Notes: generated from the letters alone by a model not told the origin. A stretch of DNA of 64,000 bases from WHSO01 sp050485485 (GCA_050485485.1 JBJHBM010000005.1:1-64000); one strand, 5' to 3'. Shown: positions 35,418 to 44,205, counted from the stretch's first letter. Numbers and translations: made by a program.

Positions 35418-36682
35418 GCCGTCCTTCCTTCCGCCGCCGCGGCCGGGCCCTCCACGCTGGCGCGGATCGCGCCGAGGCGCCCCGTCACCCACAGCCAGGC
35501 CACGAGGCACAGCACCCCGCCGCCCGCCACCGGCCAGCCGAGCCCGGTGTATTCCGCGATCCACCCCATGGTCAGCCCGCCGACCGCGGGCCCGCCGCGG
35601 AAGATGATGCCGTAGATCGACAGCACGCGGCCCCGCATCTCGCCCCTCACCGTGGTTTGGACGATGGTCATCACGCCCACCGCCGAGACCGAGAGGCCGA
35701 TGCCGGCGAAGTAGAGCATCACGACCGCGGGCCAGAAATCGCTCATCGTGGCGAACACGATCAGCATAACGCCGACCCAGGCGGTGGCGTGCATGGAGAT
35801 GGAGGAAAGGCCGACGATATTGGGCCGCATGATGAGATAGATAGCTCCGGTCAGCGCGCCGAGCCCGACCGAGCTGGTGAGGATCGAGAGCGCCTCCGGG
35901 CCGCGTCCGAATACGCCGCTCGCGAAGCCGGGCAGCAGGTCCATGAAGGCCCGGCTCCCGAGCGAGCTCACCACCAGGACGATCAGCAGCGGCCCGATAC
36001 CGGGATGGGTGAAGCCGTAGCGCATCCCGTTCCAAATGTCGCCGGCCAGGGTCGCGCCCTTGCGGCGCTTCGCCAGCGCCTCCTCGCGCGGCTCGAGCCC
36101 CATGAAGATCCACAGGAACACGGCATAGGTAAAGATGTTGACCACCATCGCCCATCCGGCAGAGGAAAGGGCGGTGACGGCGCCGAACACGACCGGGCCG
36201 GCGAAGCGCGCGAGGTTAAAGGTCATGGAGCCGATCGGCGAGGCGCGCGGCAGGTCCTTCTCGGGCACCAGCAGCGCCATGATGGCGAGGCGCGCGGTCT
36301 GACTGAAGGCGTTGACGGTCCCGAGATAGACCGTCGCGGCCGCCAGCAGCCAGATGTTGAGGAGGCCGCTGAAATACATCGCGACGAGGAATATCGGCTG
36401 GAGCATCGCCAGGGCGATCGTGATCCGCGCCAGCTTCATGCGGTTCATGCGGTCGGTGACGGCGCCGCCCAGCAGGCTGAACAGCAGCGTCGGCGCGGTG
36501 TCGCAGAACAGGATGATGCCGAGCCAGGCGGGGGACCGCGTCAGCTCCCACGCGATCCAGCCGACCGCGAGCCTCTGCGCCCAGTCCCCGATGTGCGACA
36601 GGAAGTTGCCGAGGGTGTAACGGCGGAACTGGCGGTTCCCGAGGATGGCAAGCCCCTCGGTCAGCGACAGCTTCCCGCTCAT
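35414..36682 (-). CDS. Major facilitator superfamily transporter (MFS_3/enterobactin-exporter-like)
   Basis: A 422-residue membrane protein with about twelve helices. The motif TDRMNRMKLARITI after helix 2 is the MFS A-motif of the MFS_3 (EntS/TetV-like) group; NRQFRRYTLGNFLSHIGDWAQRLAVGWIAWELT at the N-terminus is typical too. A cytoplasmic loop with EPREEALAKRRKG lies in the middle. Members are mostly drug or metabolite exporters. It is upstream of and overlaps the NUDIX gene by 4 nt. The substrate is unknown. Confidence 0.88.
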   Translation of the reverse strand: MSGKLSLTEGLAILGNRQFRRYTLGNFLSHIGDWAQRLAVGWIAWELTRSPAWLGIILFCDTAPTLLFSLLGGAVTDRMNRMKLARITIALAMLQPIFLVAMYFSGLLNIWLLAAATVYLGTVNAFSQTARLAIMALLVPEKDLPRASPIGSMTFNLARFAGPVVFGAVTALSSAGWAMVVNIFTYAVFLWIFMGLEPREEALAKRRKGATLAGDIWNGMRYGFTHPGIGPLLIVLVVSSLGSRAFMDLLPGFASGVFGRGPEALSILTSSVGLGALTGAIYLIMRPNIVGLSSISMHATAWVGVMLIVFATMSDFWPAVVMLYFAGIGLSVSAVGVMTIVQTTVRGEMRGRVLSIYGIIFRGGPAVGGLTMGWIAEYTGLGWPVAGGGVLCLVAWLWVTGRLGAIRASVEGPAAAAEGRTA

Positions 36683-36892
36683 GGCGCGCCTTTCCGGCGC
36701 CGATCGGCTGCAACTATCGCCATATCACCCATCCCGTGTCGGCGCCCTTTCCGGGAGCTTGGCCGGAACGGCGCGACAGGCGCAGATTGTAAAATTCGGA
36801 TGGTATTTCCACCGGAACCGTCTCCTTATAGGGGGCGGCCATTGCGAATGAAAGACGGAATCATCGGGCCGGACACGACGACGGAGCGGAGC

Positions 36893-38125
36893 ATGGGCGT
36901 CACCAGCGAAAAGGTCGAGTTCACCGGCTACGACGGGCAGAGCCGACTCGCCGCGCGCCTCGATGTGCCGGCCGAGGGCAGGCGCGCGGTGGCGCTGTTC
37001 GCCCATTGCTTTACCTGCTCCAAGGACATCCGCGCCGCCTCGCGCATCGCGGCCGCGTTGGCGGCGCGGGGATTCGCGGTCCTGCGCTTCGATTTCACCG
37101 GGCTCGGCGCCTCGGAAGGCGAGTTTGCCAACACCCATTTCAGCTCCAACGTGGGCGACCTGATCGCGGCCGCACGCTACCTGGAAGAGCGCGGCATGGC
37201 ACCCGACGTTCTGGTGGGCCACTCGCTCGGCGGTGCCGCCGTGCTGGCCGCAGCGGGCGACCTCACTTCCGTGCGGGCGGTCGCGACCATCGGCGCCCCC
37301 GCCGACCCGGCGCACGTCCGCCACCTGTTCAAGGACAGCGCCGAGACCATCGCCCGCGAGGGCAGGGCGGAAGTGACCATCGCGGGGCGCAGCTTCACCA
37401 TCGCCAAGAACTTTCTCGACGATCTCGCCAATCACAATCTTGCGGCGCGCGTCGCGAAGCTGCGCCGCGCGCTGTTGCTGTTCCATGCCCCTACCGACAA
37501 CACGGTCGGCATCGACAATGCGGCGGAGATCTATCAGGCGGCGAAGCATCCCAAGAGCTTCGTCTCGCTCGACGATGCCGACCATCTGTTGTCGCGTCCC
37601 GCCGATGCGACCTACGTCGCCGAAGTCCTGTCGGCCTGGGCCACGCGCTATATCGCAGACGATGCCGGCTCGTCCGAATCGGCGCCGAGACCGGAGCCGG
37701 TTCCTGCCGTTCCCGAAGGGTGGTCGGTCCTGGTTTCGGAGACCGCCCCCGGTCCTTATACCCAGGCGGTACGCGCCGGCGCGCACCTGCTTACCGCGGA
37801 CGAGCCGGAAAAGGCGGGCGGCGCCGACCGCGGTCCCAATCCGCATCGTTTCCTGCTGGCGGCGCTCGGCAGCTGTACCTCGATCACGCTGCGCATGTAC
37901 GCGGGCCGCAAGGAATGGGACATCGGACGCATTTCGGTCGCGCTTCGCATCGGCCCGGTCGAGCGCGGCAATCCGGGGGCAGGCCAGCGCATCGAGCGGC
38001 GGATCACGGTGGACGGTCCACTCACCGCCGAACAGCGCGGCAAACTCCTTGAAATCGCCGAGAAATGCCCGGTCCACCGCACGCTCAGCGGTCCCGTCGA
38101 GATCGCGACGGCGCTCGACGATTGA
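36893..38125 (+). CDS. Bifunctional alpha/beta hydrolase and OsmC family protein
   Basis: A 410-residue fusion. Residues 1-255 are an alpha/beta hydrolase with nucleophile S111 in VGHSLGG, and D202 and H231 (DADHLL) as likely triad partners. Residues 275-410 are an OsmC domain with the peroxidatic Cys C328 (LGSCTSITLRMYA) and resolving Cys C392 (EKCPVHRTL). OsmC proteins reduce organic hydroperoxides. The hydrolase may release fatty hydroperoxides from esters, an inference. The ATG at 36893 has GGAG six bases upstream; an ATG at 36848 is also in frame. Confidence 0.92.
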   Translation: MGVTSEKVEFTGYDGQSRLAARLDVPAEGRRAVALFAHCFTCSKDIRAASRIAAALAARGFAVLRFDFTGLGASEGEFANTHFSSNVGDLIAAARYLEERGMAPDVLVGHSLGGAAVLAAAGDLTSVRAVATIGAPADPAHVRHLFKDSAETIAREGRAEVTIAGRSFTIAKNFLDDLANHNLAARVAKLRRALLLFHAPTDNTVGIDNAAEIYQAAKHPKSFVSLDDADHLLSRPADATYVAEVLSAWATRYIADDAGSSESAPRPEPVPAVPEGWSVLVSETAPGPYTQAVRAGAHLLTADEPEKAGGADRGPNPHRFLLAALGSCTSITLRMYAGRKEWDIGRISVALRIGPVERGNPGAGQRIERRITVDGPLTAEQRGKLLEIAEKCPVHRTLSGPVEIATALDD

Positions 38126-38205
38126 CCCGAAAGTTCGTGCGTGCCGTGACCGCCCCGCTATAATTCCGCCTTATCTTCGAAAAAACACGAAACAGAGAGC
38201 GTGAA

Positions 38206-39684
38206 ATGGCGGATACAGGCGGCCACAATCAAGTCAACGTGCCCTTCGACGACCTCAGGGGCTGGATCGAGGAGGCCGACAGGCTGGGCGAGCTCAAGCG
38301 GGCCAACGGGTACAACTGGGAAGAGCAGATCGGTTGGGCGGCCGAGATTCTCCAGCACGACGAGACGGCGCCGGTGGCACTGTTCGACGAGATTCCGGGC
38401 GTGCCCAAGGGCATGCGGGTTCTCACCAACTTCTTCGCCGACAAGCGCAAGAACATGACGCTGGGCTTCCCGACCGATCTCAACAAGGTCGAGTTGTCGG
38501 AGGCCTTCCTCAAGCACTTCCGGGAAATCGCCAAGAAGCCGCTGCCCTACGAGGTCGTCAACACGGGGCCCGTGATGGAAAACGTCATGGAGGGCGACGA
38601 CATCGACGTGACCAAGTTCCCGACCCCCGTATGGCATGACCAGGACGAGGGACGCCGCTACATCGGCACCGGCTCGTTCAACGTGACCGTGGATCCCGAC
38701 GAGAACTGGGTGAACGTCGGCACCTACCGGGTGATGATCATCGACGAGAAGCGCGTCGCCTTCTACATCTCCCCCGGCAAGCACGGCCGCATTCATCGCG
38801 ACAAGTACGAATCCCAGGGCAAGCCGATGCCCGTGTGCATCGTGCTGGGCGGCGATCCGCTCACCTTCCTGATGGGCTGCACGGAGATCCCCTACGGCGT
38901 GTGCGAATTCGACATCGCCGGGGCCTATCGTGGCCACCCGATGAAGGTTATCAAAGGCAAGCACACCGGCCTGCCGTTTCCGGCCAGCGCCGAAATCGTG
39001 ATCGAGGGTTTCGTCTATCCGGGCGACAAGGCGCCGGAAGGGCCGTTCGGGGAATGGACCGGCTACTACGGTTCTAAGATGCGCGCCGAGCCGGTCCTCA
39101 CCATCAAGGCGATCTACCATCGCAACGACCCGATCATCCTGGGCTGCCCGCCGCAGCGCCCGCCCGAGGAGCAGGCGCGCTACCGCGCGGTGATGCGCTC
39201 GGCGCTGCTCAAGGACGAGCTTTCCAAGTCTGGCGTGCCTGACGTGGTGGCGACATGGTGCCACGAGGCGGGCGGCTCGCGCCAGCTCACGGCCGTCTCG
39301 ATCAAGCAGCGTTACCCCGGCCATGCGCGCCAGGTCGGCCACATGGCGGCGATGTGTCGCTCGGTCGCCTACGCCGGCAAGTACGTCATCGTGGTGGACG
39401 ACGACATCGACGTCTCGAACCTCGAGGAGCTGATGTGGGCGGTGTGCTCGCGCTCGGATCCCGTGAAGTCCATCGACTTCATCCAGAACGCATGGTCCAC
39501 GCCGCTCGATCCCTGCATCACGCCCTGGGAGAAGGAGAAGGGCAACTTCACCAACTCGCGCGCCATCATCGACGCGTGCCGCCCGTTTCATTGGCGTGAC
39601 CAGTATCCGATCGTGAACATGCCGAAGCCCGAGACTACCAAGAAGGCGTGGGAAACCTTCGGCTGGATGTTCGATAAGAAGTAG
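38206..39684 (+). CDS. UbiD family prenylated-FMN decarboxylase
   Basis: A 492-residue UbiD-like enzyme. Visible family blocks are DDLRGWIEEADRLGELKR at the N-terminus, NVGTYRVMIIDEKRVAFYI, EGFVYPGDKAPEGPFGEWTGYYG (the catalytic acidic loop around residue 280) and VVDDDIDVSNLEELMWAV. UbiD enzymes reversibly decarboxylate aromatic or alpha,beta-unsaturated acids using prFMN made by a UbiX partner, which is not in the window. Substrates vary, so I give no more specific name. AGAGAGCG lies just upstream of the ATG. Confidence 0.93.
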   Translation: MADTGGHNQVNVPFDDLRGWIEEADRLGELKRANGYNWEEQIGWAAEILQHDETAPVALFDEIPGVPKGMRVLTNFFADKRKNMTLGFPTDLNKVELSEAFLKHFREIAKKPLPYEVVNTGPVMENVMEGDDIDVTKFPTPVWHDQDEGRRYIGTGSFNVTVDPDENWVNVGTYRVMIIDEKRVAFYISPGKHGRIHRDKYESQGKPMPVCIVLGGDPLTFLMGCTEIPYGVCEFDIAGAYRGHPMKVIKGKHTGLPFPASAEIVIEGFVYPGDKAPEGPFGEWTGYYGSKMRAEPVLTIKAIYHRNDPIILGCPPQRPPEEQARYRAVMRSALLKDELSKSGVPDVVATWCHEAGGSRQLTAVSIKQRYPGHARQVGHMAAMCRSVAYAGKYVIVVDDDIDVSNLEELMWAVCSRSDPVKSIDFIQNAWSTPLDPCITPWEKEKGNFTNSRAIIDACRPFHWRDQYPIVNMPKPETTKKAWETFGWMFDKK

Positions 39685-39797
39685 GGCGGCGCACCGCGAT
39701 CGGATGTCTTGGTGTGCGCCTGAACGTGTGTCAGATGAAGGCGGGGCGGCGTTTGTGCCGACCGGCCTTCCGGTTTTCGGCGCTTGTATCTCGCACT

Positions 39798-39821
39798 ATA
39801 TTTCGTTAATTTCCGAAATAT
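39798..39821. promoter_or_regulatory. ArsR-type operator overlapping the arsR start
   Basis: ATATTTCG (39798-39805) and CGAAATAT (39814-39821) form a perfect 8-bp inverted repeat with an 8-nt spacer. The right arm runs into the ATG of arsR. A TATATT at 39797-39802 could be the -10 box, so a bound repressor would block RNA polymerase. Position and symmetry fit autoregulation by ArsR. Confidence 0.65.
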
Positions 39822-40176
39822 GGAAATACAGTCCGCCGTTTCGGCCTTTCAGGCGCTCGCCCACGATACGCGCCTTCGTGCCTTCCGTCTGATCGTGGGG
39901 GCGGGGCTCGAGGGCATCGCGGCCGGCGAGATCGCCCGCGCGCTGGATGTGCCGCCCTCGACGCTGTCCACCCATCTCGCGCTGCTGGAGCACGCGGGGC
40001 TCGTGGCGTCGCGGCGCGACCAGCGCAGCATCCTCTATGCCGCCGAGAGCGAAGGAATCGCGGCCATCGTGGATTTCCTGACGCGCGACTGCTGCCGCGG
40101 CCGGCCGGAGCTGTGCGGCTTCGCGCCGTCTGCCGTCCGCATCCAGCGTGCGAAACGGAAGAGGGCGACAGCTTGA
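39820..40176 (+). CDS. arsR: ArsR family transcriptional repressor
   Basis: A 118-residue ArsR/SmtB winged-helix protein. MEIQSAVSAFQALAHDTRLRAFRLIV at the N-terminus is typical of the group, and IARALDVPPSTLSTHLALLEHAGLV is the recognition-helix region. It lacks the CVCDL motif of the E. coli alpha-3N type; the candidate arsenite ligands are the C-terminal DCCRGRPELCGF cysteines (about residues 88-98), as in alpha-5 type repressors. It overlaps arsC by TTGA and leads the operon. Its start lies inside the presumed operator, so the transcript has a very short leader. Confidence 0.92.
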   Translation: MEIQSAVSAFQALAHDTRLRAFRLIVGAGLEGIAAGEIARALDVPPSTLSTHLALLEHAGLVASRRDQRSILYAAESEGIAAIVDFLTRDCCRGRPELCGFAPSAVRIQRAKRKRATA

Positions 40177-40673
40177 CCGGCGGCATTTGCAGCGTCCTGT
40201 TCCTCTGCACCGGCAATTCGGCCCGCTCGATTATGGCGGAAGCGGCGCTGGCGCGGGAAGGAGAGGGCCGTTTCCGTACGTTCAGCGCCGGAAGCCATCC
40301 GGTCGGCGCGGTCAACCCGTATGCGCTCGACCTGCTGCGCCGCAACGGCTACCGGATCCATCTGCTGCGTTCCAAGAGCTGGGACGAGTTCGCCGGGCCC
40401 GATGCCCCGCCGCTCGATGTCGTCATCACGGTTTGCGATGCCGCCGCGGGCGAAGTGTGTCCGATCTGGCCGGGTCGGCCCGTCACGGCGCACTGGTCCT
40501 TTCCGGACCCCGCTGCCTTCCGGGGAAGTCCGGCCGAGATCGCGGAATGTTTCGAGAAGGTCTATCTCCGGGTTCTCGAACGGGTACGGCAGCTCGTGGC
40601 CGTGCCCGTCGCGGAGCTCGACAGAATGTCGCTGCAGAAGCACCTCTCCGGCCTCGACCCGGCGGACAACTGA
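40173..40673 (+). CDS. arsC: Arsenate reductase, low-molecular-weight phosphatase type
   Basis: A 166-residue protein starting at a TTG that overlaps the arsR stop (40173-40176), with GAGGG upstream. The P-loop is C12-TGNSA-R18 (CX5R) in VLFLCTGNSARSIMAEA. The second cysteine pair is in VITVCDAAAGEVCPIWPG, as in thioredoxin-linked arsenate reductases. PVTAHWSFPDPA is also conserved. It would reduce arsenate to arsenite in the cytoplasm. The neighbouring arsR and aquaporin genes make the assignment firm. Confidence 0.93.
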   Translation: MTGGICSVLFLCTGNSARSIMAEAALAREGEGRFRTFSAGSHPVGAVNPYALDLLRRNGYRIHLLRSKSWDEFAGPDAPPLDVVITVCDAAAGEVCPIWPGRPVTAHWSFPDPAAFRGSPAEIAECFEKVYLRVLERVRQLVAVPVAELDRMSLQKHLSGLDPADN

Positions 40674-40675
40674 TC

Positions 40676-41410
40676 GTGCCCGCGCCACCTTTTTCCATTT
40701 CCAAGCGTCTTGCCGCCGAGTTCCTGGGCGCCGCGCTGCTGCTGGCCGTAGTGGTGGGATCGGGCATCATGGGAGACCGGCTGTCGGGCGGCATTCCCGG
40801 TATCGCGCTGCTCGCCAACGCGACCGCCACGGGCGCGGCGCTCGTCGTCCTGATCCTGATTCTGGGCCCGGTGTCGGGCTGCCACATCAACCCGGCGGTG
40901 ACGCTGTCGTTCTATATGCAGCGCCGGATCGATGCCGTCCATGCGCTCGCCTACGTTGCGGCGCAGGCGGCGGGCGCGGTCGCGGGCGTCCTGACGGCGC
41001 ATGTCATGTTCGGGCTCGCGCCGGTGGTCGTGGGACTCGCGGTGCGCGACACGCCCGGCGAATGGGTGGCGGAAGCCGTGGCCACCTTCGGCCTCGTCCT
41101 CGCCATCATGGGCTGCTTGCGATTCCGCGCGGAAGCGGTCCCTTACGCGGTCGGGCTCTATATCACGGCCGGCTACTGGTTCACGGCTTCGACGTCGTTC
41201 GCCAACCCGGCGGTGACGGTGGCGCGCGCGCTTACCGACACGTTCGCCGGAATCCGGCCGGAGGACGTGGGGCCGTTTCTCGCGGCGCAAGTGGCGGGAG
41301 CCGCCTTCGCCACTGTGCTCGGCCTGTGGCTGTTTGCGGGCACGCCGGACAAGCTGTCCGAGAAGCCGCGCCAGCGGACTTTTCCGCTCGAGGAAGAGGA
41401 GCCCCGGTGA
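40676..41410 (+). CDS. aqpS: Aquaporin of the arsenic operon (AqpS-like aquaglyceroporin)
   Basis: A 244-residue MIP-family channel with six helices. The two NPA boxes are intact (GCHINPAVT, residues 72-74, and SFANPAVT, residues 177-179). The second lacks the usual Arg of NPARDxGP, having NPAVTVARA, as in arsenic-linked AqpS proteins. It begins with GTG at 40676, two bases after the arsC stop. In Sinorhizobium meliloti a like gene lets arsenite leave down its gradient after ArsC, replacing an ArsB pump. The same role is inferred here. Confidence 0.9.
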   Translation: MPAPPFSISKRLAAEFLGAALLLAVVVGSGIMGDRLSGGIPGIALLANATATGAALVVLILILGPVSGCHINPAVTLSFYMQRRIDAVHALAYVAAQAAGAVAGVLTAHVMFGLAPVVVGLAVRDTPGEWVAEAVATFGLVLAIMGCLRFRAEAVPYAVGLYITAGYWFTASTSFANPAVTVARALTDTFAGIRPEDVGPFLAAQVAGAAFATVLGLWLFAGTPDKLSEKPRQRTFPLEEEEPR

Positions 41411-41431
41411 AGTTCGGGTGAAGTTCGGGTG
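41407..41431. repeat. 11-bp tandem duplication at the aquaporin stop
   Basis: GTGAAGTTCGG occurs twice in direct succession, followed by GTGA. The first copy contains the stop codon of the aquaporin gene. It is probably a small slippage duplication with no function. Confidence 0.5.
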
Positions 41432-41435
41432 AGGC

Positions 41436-41852
41436 TCAGTCCTTGCCGGCTGGAACCTTGATCCTGTCGCGGTGCTTGATCGCGTAGTCGTTGCCTTCCA
41501 CCACCTCGCCCTTGGTGCCGAAGCGCTTGTTGCCGGCGGGCTCCGCGCGTGCGCCGAGCAGGATCATGTACTCGTCGCCGGTATTGTCGAGCTGGTAGAA
41601 GTGTTCCTTCGGAACCACCATGAGCTGGCCAGGATTGATTACCTTCGACGAGCCGTCGGGAAAGTGGAAGGTGCACTGGCCTTGGACGCAGTAGAAGAAC
41701 TGGTCGGCAGTGTGCTTGTGCATCGGCCCCTTGGTGCCAGGATAATCGCCGTGCACCCAGGTGTGGAAGTGATCGGAGGAGAACAGCACCTTCTTCGAAT
41801 GACCGACCTCGAGCTCCGGCTCGCCGATCAGGTCGAGAAACTGGACAGCCAT
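41436..41852 (-). CDS. Cupin domain protein
   Basis: A 138-residue small beta-barrel protein. The cupin metal-binding motif is visible as PMHKHTADQFFYCVQGQ (His-x-His-x4-Gln, near residues 44-60) and the second motif NPGQLMVVPKEHFYQLDN supplies the last His. The C-terminus is Lys-rich. Such single cupins act as sugar or aromatic-acid dioxygenases, isomerases or ligand binders; none can be chosen. It is convergent with the ars operon and divergent from the FAH gene, so it might belong with that gene functionally. Confidence 0.8.
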   Translation of the reverse strand: MAVQFLDLIGEPELEVGHSKKVLFSSDHFHTWVHGDYPGTKGPMHKHTADQFFYCVQGQCTFHFPDGSSKVINPGQLMVVPKEHFYQLDNTGDEYMILLGARAEPAGNKRFGTKGEVVEGNDYAIKHRDRIKVPAGKD

Positions 41853-42019
41853 CAGCCACCTCCCTTGGGGCGCCGCGCGCCCTGTTCTTGTGCAGGAAAA
41901 CTGTGGCAGAGGGGGCGCTGCCCTGTCAACGGCGCCGGGCGTTGCTCCGGTTGCTCTTTGGCGGCGGGATGCTTAAAGTTGCGCGCCAACAAGGACATCT
42001 TTCGGGGAGAACGCCGACC

Positions 42020-42952
42020 ATGACCGATTTCGCACTTCTCAACTTTGCCGGCACGAACGGCGCCGCCGTGGCCGGCATCCGCGTCGGCGAGAGCGTGGTG
42101 CCGGTAGCCGAGGGTCTCAAGGCCATGGGCCGGCCTGCCGACTGGGCCGGCTCCACCAAGGCCATTCTCGGCGCCTGGGACGAGGCCGAAGGCGCGCTCG
42201 CGGCACTCGCCGATGCCGCCGGCAAGGATCCGGTGAAAGGCCTCGCGAAGCCGCTCGCCTCGGTGCGGCTGCTGGCTCCCGTGCTCTATCCGGACGCGAT
42301 CTTCTGTGCCTTCGCCAACTTCACCGACCACATGAAGGAGATGTCAGACCGCTCGCCGCCCGACAAGGCGACCGTGAAGCCGCTGCATTTCGTCAAGCTC
42401 GGCGCCCATTGCGTGGTGGGGCCCGAGGCCGACGTCCGGCTGCCCGCCTATTCGCAGCAGGTGGACTGGGAGGCGGAGCTTGCGGTGGTGATCGGCAAGC
42501 CCGCGCGCAACGTCAAGGCGGCCGATGCGATGAAGTACGTCGCCGGCTACACCATCATGAACGACCTCAGCCTGCGCGACCAAGGCACCCGCAAGGACTG
42601 GAACGTGCGTCACGACTTCCTGTCGGGCAAGAGCTTCGACACCGGCGCGCCGATGGGTCCGTGGATCGTCCCGAAGGGGCAGGTAAAGGACGTCTATAAG
42701 CTCGCCATGAAGCAGTGGATTTCGGGAGAGCTGATGCAGGATTCGGACACGAGCTACATGCATTTCACGATCGCCGAGCAGATCGAGGCGCTGTCGCGCA
42801 AGTTCACGCTGCACCCAGGCGACGTCATCGCCACCGGCTCGCCGTCCGGCAACGGGCGCCCGCGCGGCATCTACCTGAAGCCCGGCGACGATCTCCTGAT
42901 CGAGATCGAAGGCATCGGCAAGCTCCACAACCCCGTAACGCAGGGAGAATAG
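42020..42952 (+). CDS. Fumarylacetoacetate hydrolase family protein
   Basis: A 310-residue FAH-family enzyme. The divalent metal site is formed by acidic residues in VDWEAELAVVIGKPARNV, and MNDLSLRDQ and GKSFDTGAPMGPWIVP are typical of the FAH/ureidoglycolate lyase/oxaloacetate decarboxylase superfamily. FTLHPGDVIATGSPSGNGRPRG is the C-terminal loop. Members hydrolyse or decarboxylate acylpyruvates and 2-hydroxyhepta-dienedioates. GGGGAGA lies upstream of the ATG at 42020. An aromatic-catabolic role fits the window but is not proven. Confidence 0.9.
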   Translation: MTDFALLNFAGTNGAAVAGIRVGESVVPVAEGLKAMGRPADWAGSTKAILGAWDEAEGALAALADAAGKDPVKGLAKPLASVRLLAPVLYPDAIFCAFANFTDHMKEMSDRSPPDKATVKPLHFVKLGAHCVVGPEADVRLPAYSQQVDWEAELAVVIGKPARNVKAADAMKYVAGYTIMNDLSLRDQGTRKDWNVRHDFLSGKSFDTGAPMGPWIVPKGQVKDVYKLAMKQWISGELMQDSDTSYMHFTIAEQIEALSRKFTLHPGDVIATGSPSGNGRPRGIYLKPGDDLLIEIEGIGKLHNPVTQGE

Positions 42953-42958
42953 GGGCAC

Positions 42959-43387
42959 CTAAGCGTCATCGGCGACGATCGCGGCCTCGATCAGCGCGCG
43001 GAAGCGCGCGGGCATCTCTGTCGAGCGCCGCGTCGCGAGGTCGAAGCACACCTCCACGACTTCCTGGCGGGCGTGGATCGTACCGGTCTCGACGTTGACG
43101 AGGCGCTGGCGGTGGGTCGCGCTGCGGGTGCCGCAGCGGACGAAGCCGGTTTCGACCTTGAGCATGTCGCCGGCCCTGGCCTCCCGGACAAAGTCGGTGG
43201 CGGTGCGCGCCACCACCGTCACGACGCCCACCTCCTGCATCAGCGCGCCGGTGATGCCGACCAGCGGCCAGATCTGGAAGCTGCCGTCGTCGAATACATG
43301 GGCGTACCAGCGCACGTTCATGTGCCCGAGATGGTCGCAATACTGCGGAAAGACGACCATGCGGGCGGTATCGATCCAGTCGGCCAT
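42959..43387 (-). CDS. Acyl-CoA thioesterase (hotdog fold, 4-HBT type)
   Basis: A 142-residue hotdog-fold protein. CDHLGHMNVRWYAHVFDDG at about residues 18-36 carries the catalytic Asp of the 4-hydroxybenzoyl-CoA thioesterase/FcbC/YbgC group. TATDFVREARAGDMLKVETGFVRCG and HARQEVVEVCFDLATRRSTEMPA complete the fold. The start at 43387 is the only one that fits the family; the longer upstream frame does not. It hydrolyses an acyl- or aryl-CoA. It is convergent with the FAH-family gene. Confidence 0.88.
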   Translation of the reverse strand: MADWIDTARMVVFPQYCDHLGHMNVRWYAHVFDDGSFQIWPLVGITGALMQEVGVVTVVARTATDFVREARAGDMLKVETGFVRCGTRSATHRQRLVNVETGTIHARQEVVEVCFDLATRRSTEMPARFRALIEAAIVADDA

Positions 43388-43439
43388 GACGCGCGCTCCC
43401 CGTTCGCGGCTGCGGTTGCGGTTCCGGCGGGGAGGATAG

Positions 43440-44147
43440 TCAGGCCGGGTCCTCAAGGAAAGCGGCACGCGGCTCGATATGCACGAAGCGGTCCTTGCGG
43501 CGGATCCGGCCCATCGCGATGTCGAGGGTGCGCGCGAACATGGGGCCGGCGTAGGCGAAGGTGTGGAACTCGCCGTTTTCCCCGCACGGGTCGCAGCCGG
43601 GCGGCAGGCGGCCGAGCAGGCCGGCATCGAGGTCGCGGCCCAGAAATTCCTCGCCGAGCGCGGCGGTATCGACGCACACGATCCGCGCCCGCAGCCCTCC
43701 CGCGAGCATGTCGCGCGCGAGCCTTGCGGTGTCGCGGCCCCAGAGAGGGAACAGCGGCGCGATACCGCTGCCGGCGAGACGGTCCTCGCGGTAGCGGCGC
43801 ACGTCCTCCAGGAACAGGTCGCCGAACGCCATGTGGGTGATGCCGTCGGCGCGCGCCCGCTCGACGAAGGCGCCCATGGCGCGCTCGTAGGCGTCGTTGG
43901 GGCAGGGATCGGGCAACGGCACCTCGAACAGCGGCAGGCCGGCGTTGCAGGCCTGGGCGGCGAGGGTCGCGCGGCCGATGCCGTGCATGGTCACGCGCGC
44001 TTCGGCATCCGCGCCGATGACCGTGGTGACGAGGCCGGCGACCTCGACTGCGCTTTCGCTGCGCAGGACGTGGAGCGCCCAGGCACTGTCCTTGCCGGTG
44101 GACCAGCTCAACAGGGCGCGGGGGCGGGGTGAGGGGGCCGTCGTCAT
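43440..44147 (-). CDS. PP-loop ATP-binding protein, Dph6/diphthine-ammonia ligase-like
   Basis: A 235-residue adenine-nucleotide alpha hydrolase-like protein. The PP-loop is SWSTGKDSAWAL (residues 14-25), and the late CGENGEFHTFAYAGPMF block is the hallmark of the Dph6-like family. MAFGDLFLEDVRRYREDRLA is typical too. The eukaryotic member amidates diphthine, but bacteria have no diphthamide, so the bacterial substrate is unknown. It probably catalyses an ATP-dependent amidation or adenylation. It is 58 bp from the flippase on the same strand. Confidence 0.85.
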   Translation of the reverse strand: MTTAPSPRPRALLSWSTGKDSAWALHVLRSESAVEVAGLVTTVIGADAEARVTMHGIGRATLAAQACNAGLPLFEVPLPDPCPNDAYERAMGAFVERARADGITHMAFGDLFLEDVRRYREDRLAGSGIAPLFPLWGRDTARLARDMLAGGLRARIVCVDTAALGEEFLGRDLDAGLLGRLPPGCDPCGENGEFHTFAYAGPMFARTLDIAMGRIRRKDRFVHIEPRAAFLEDPA

Positions 44148-44205
44148 GGCGCGACGCTACCCCGTGGGCGCTGCGACGGGAAGGGGGAGGAGAAAGGGAA
44201 GGACG

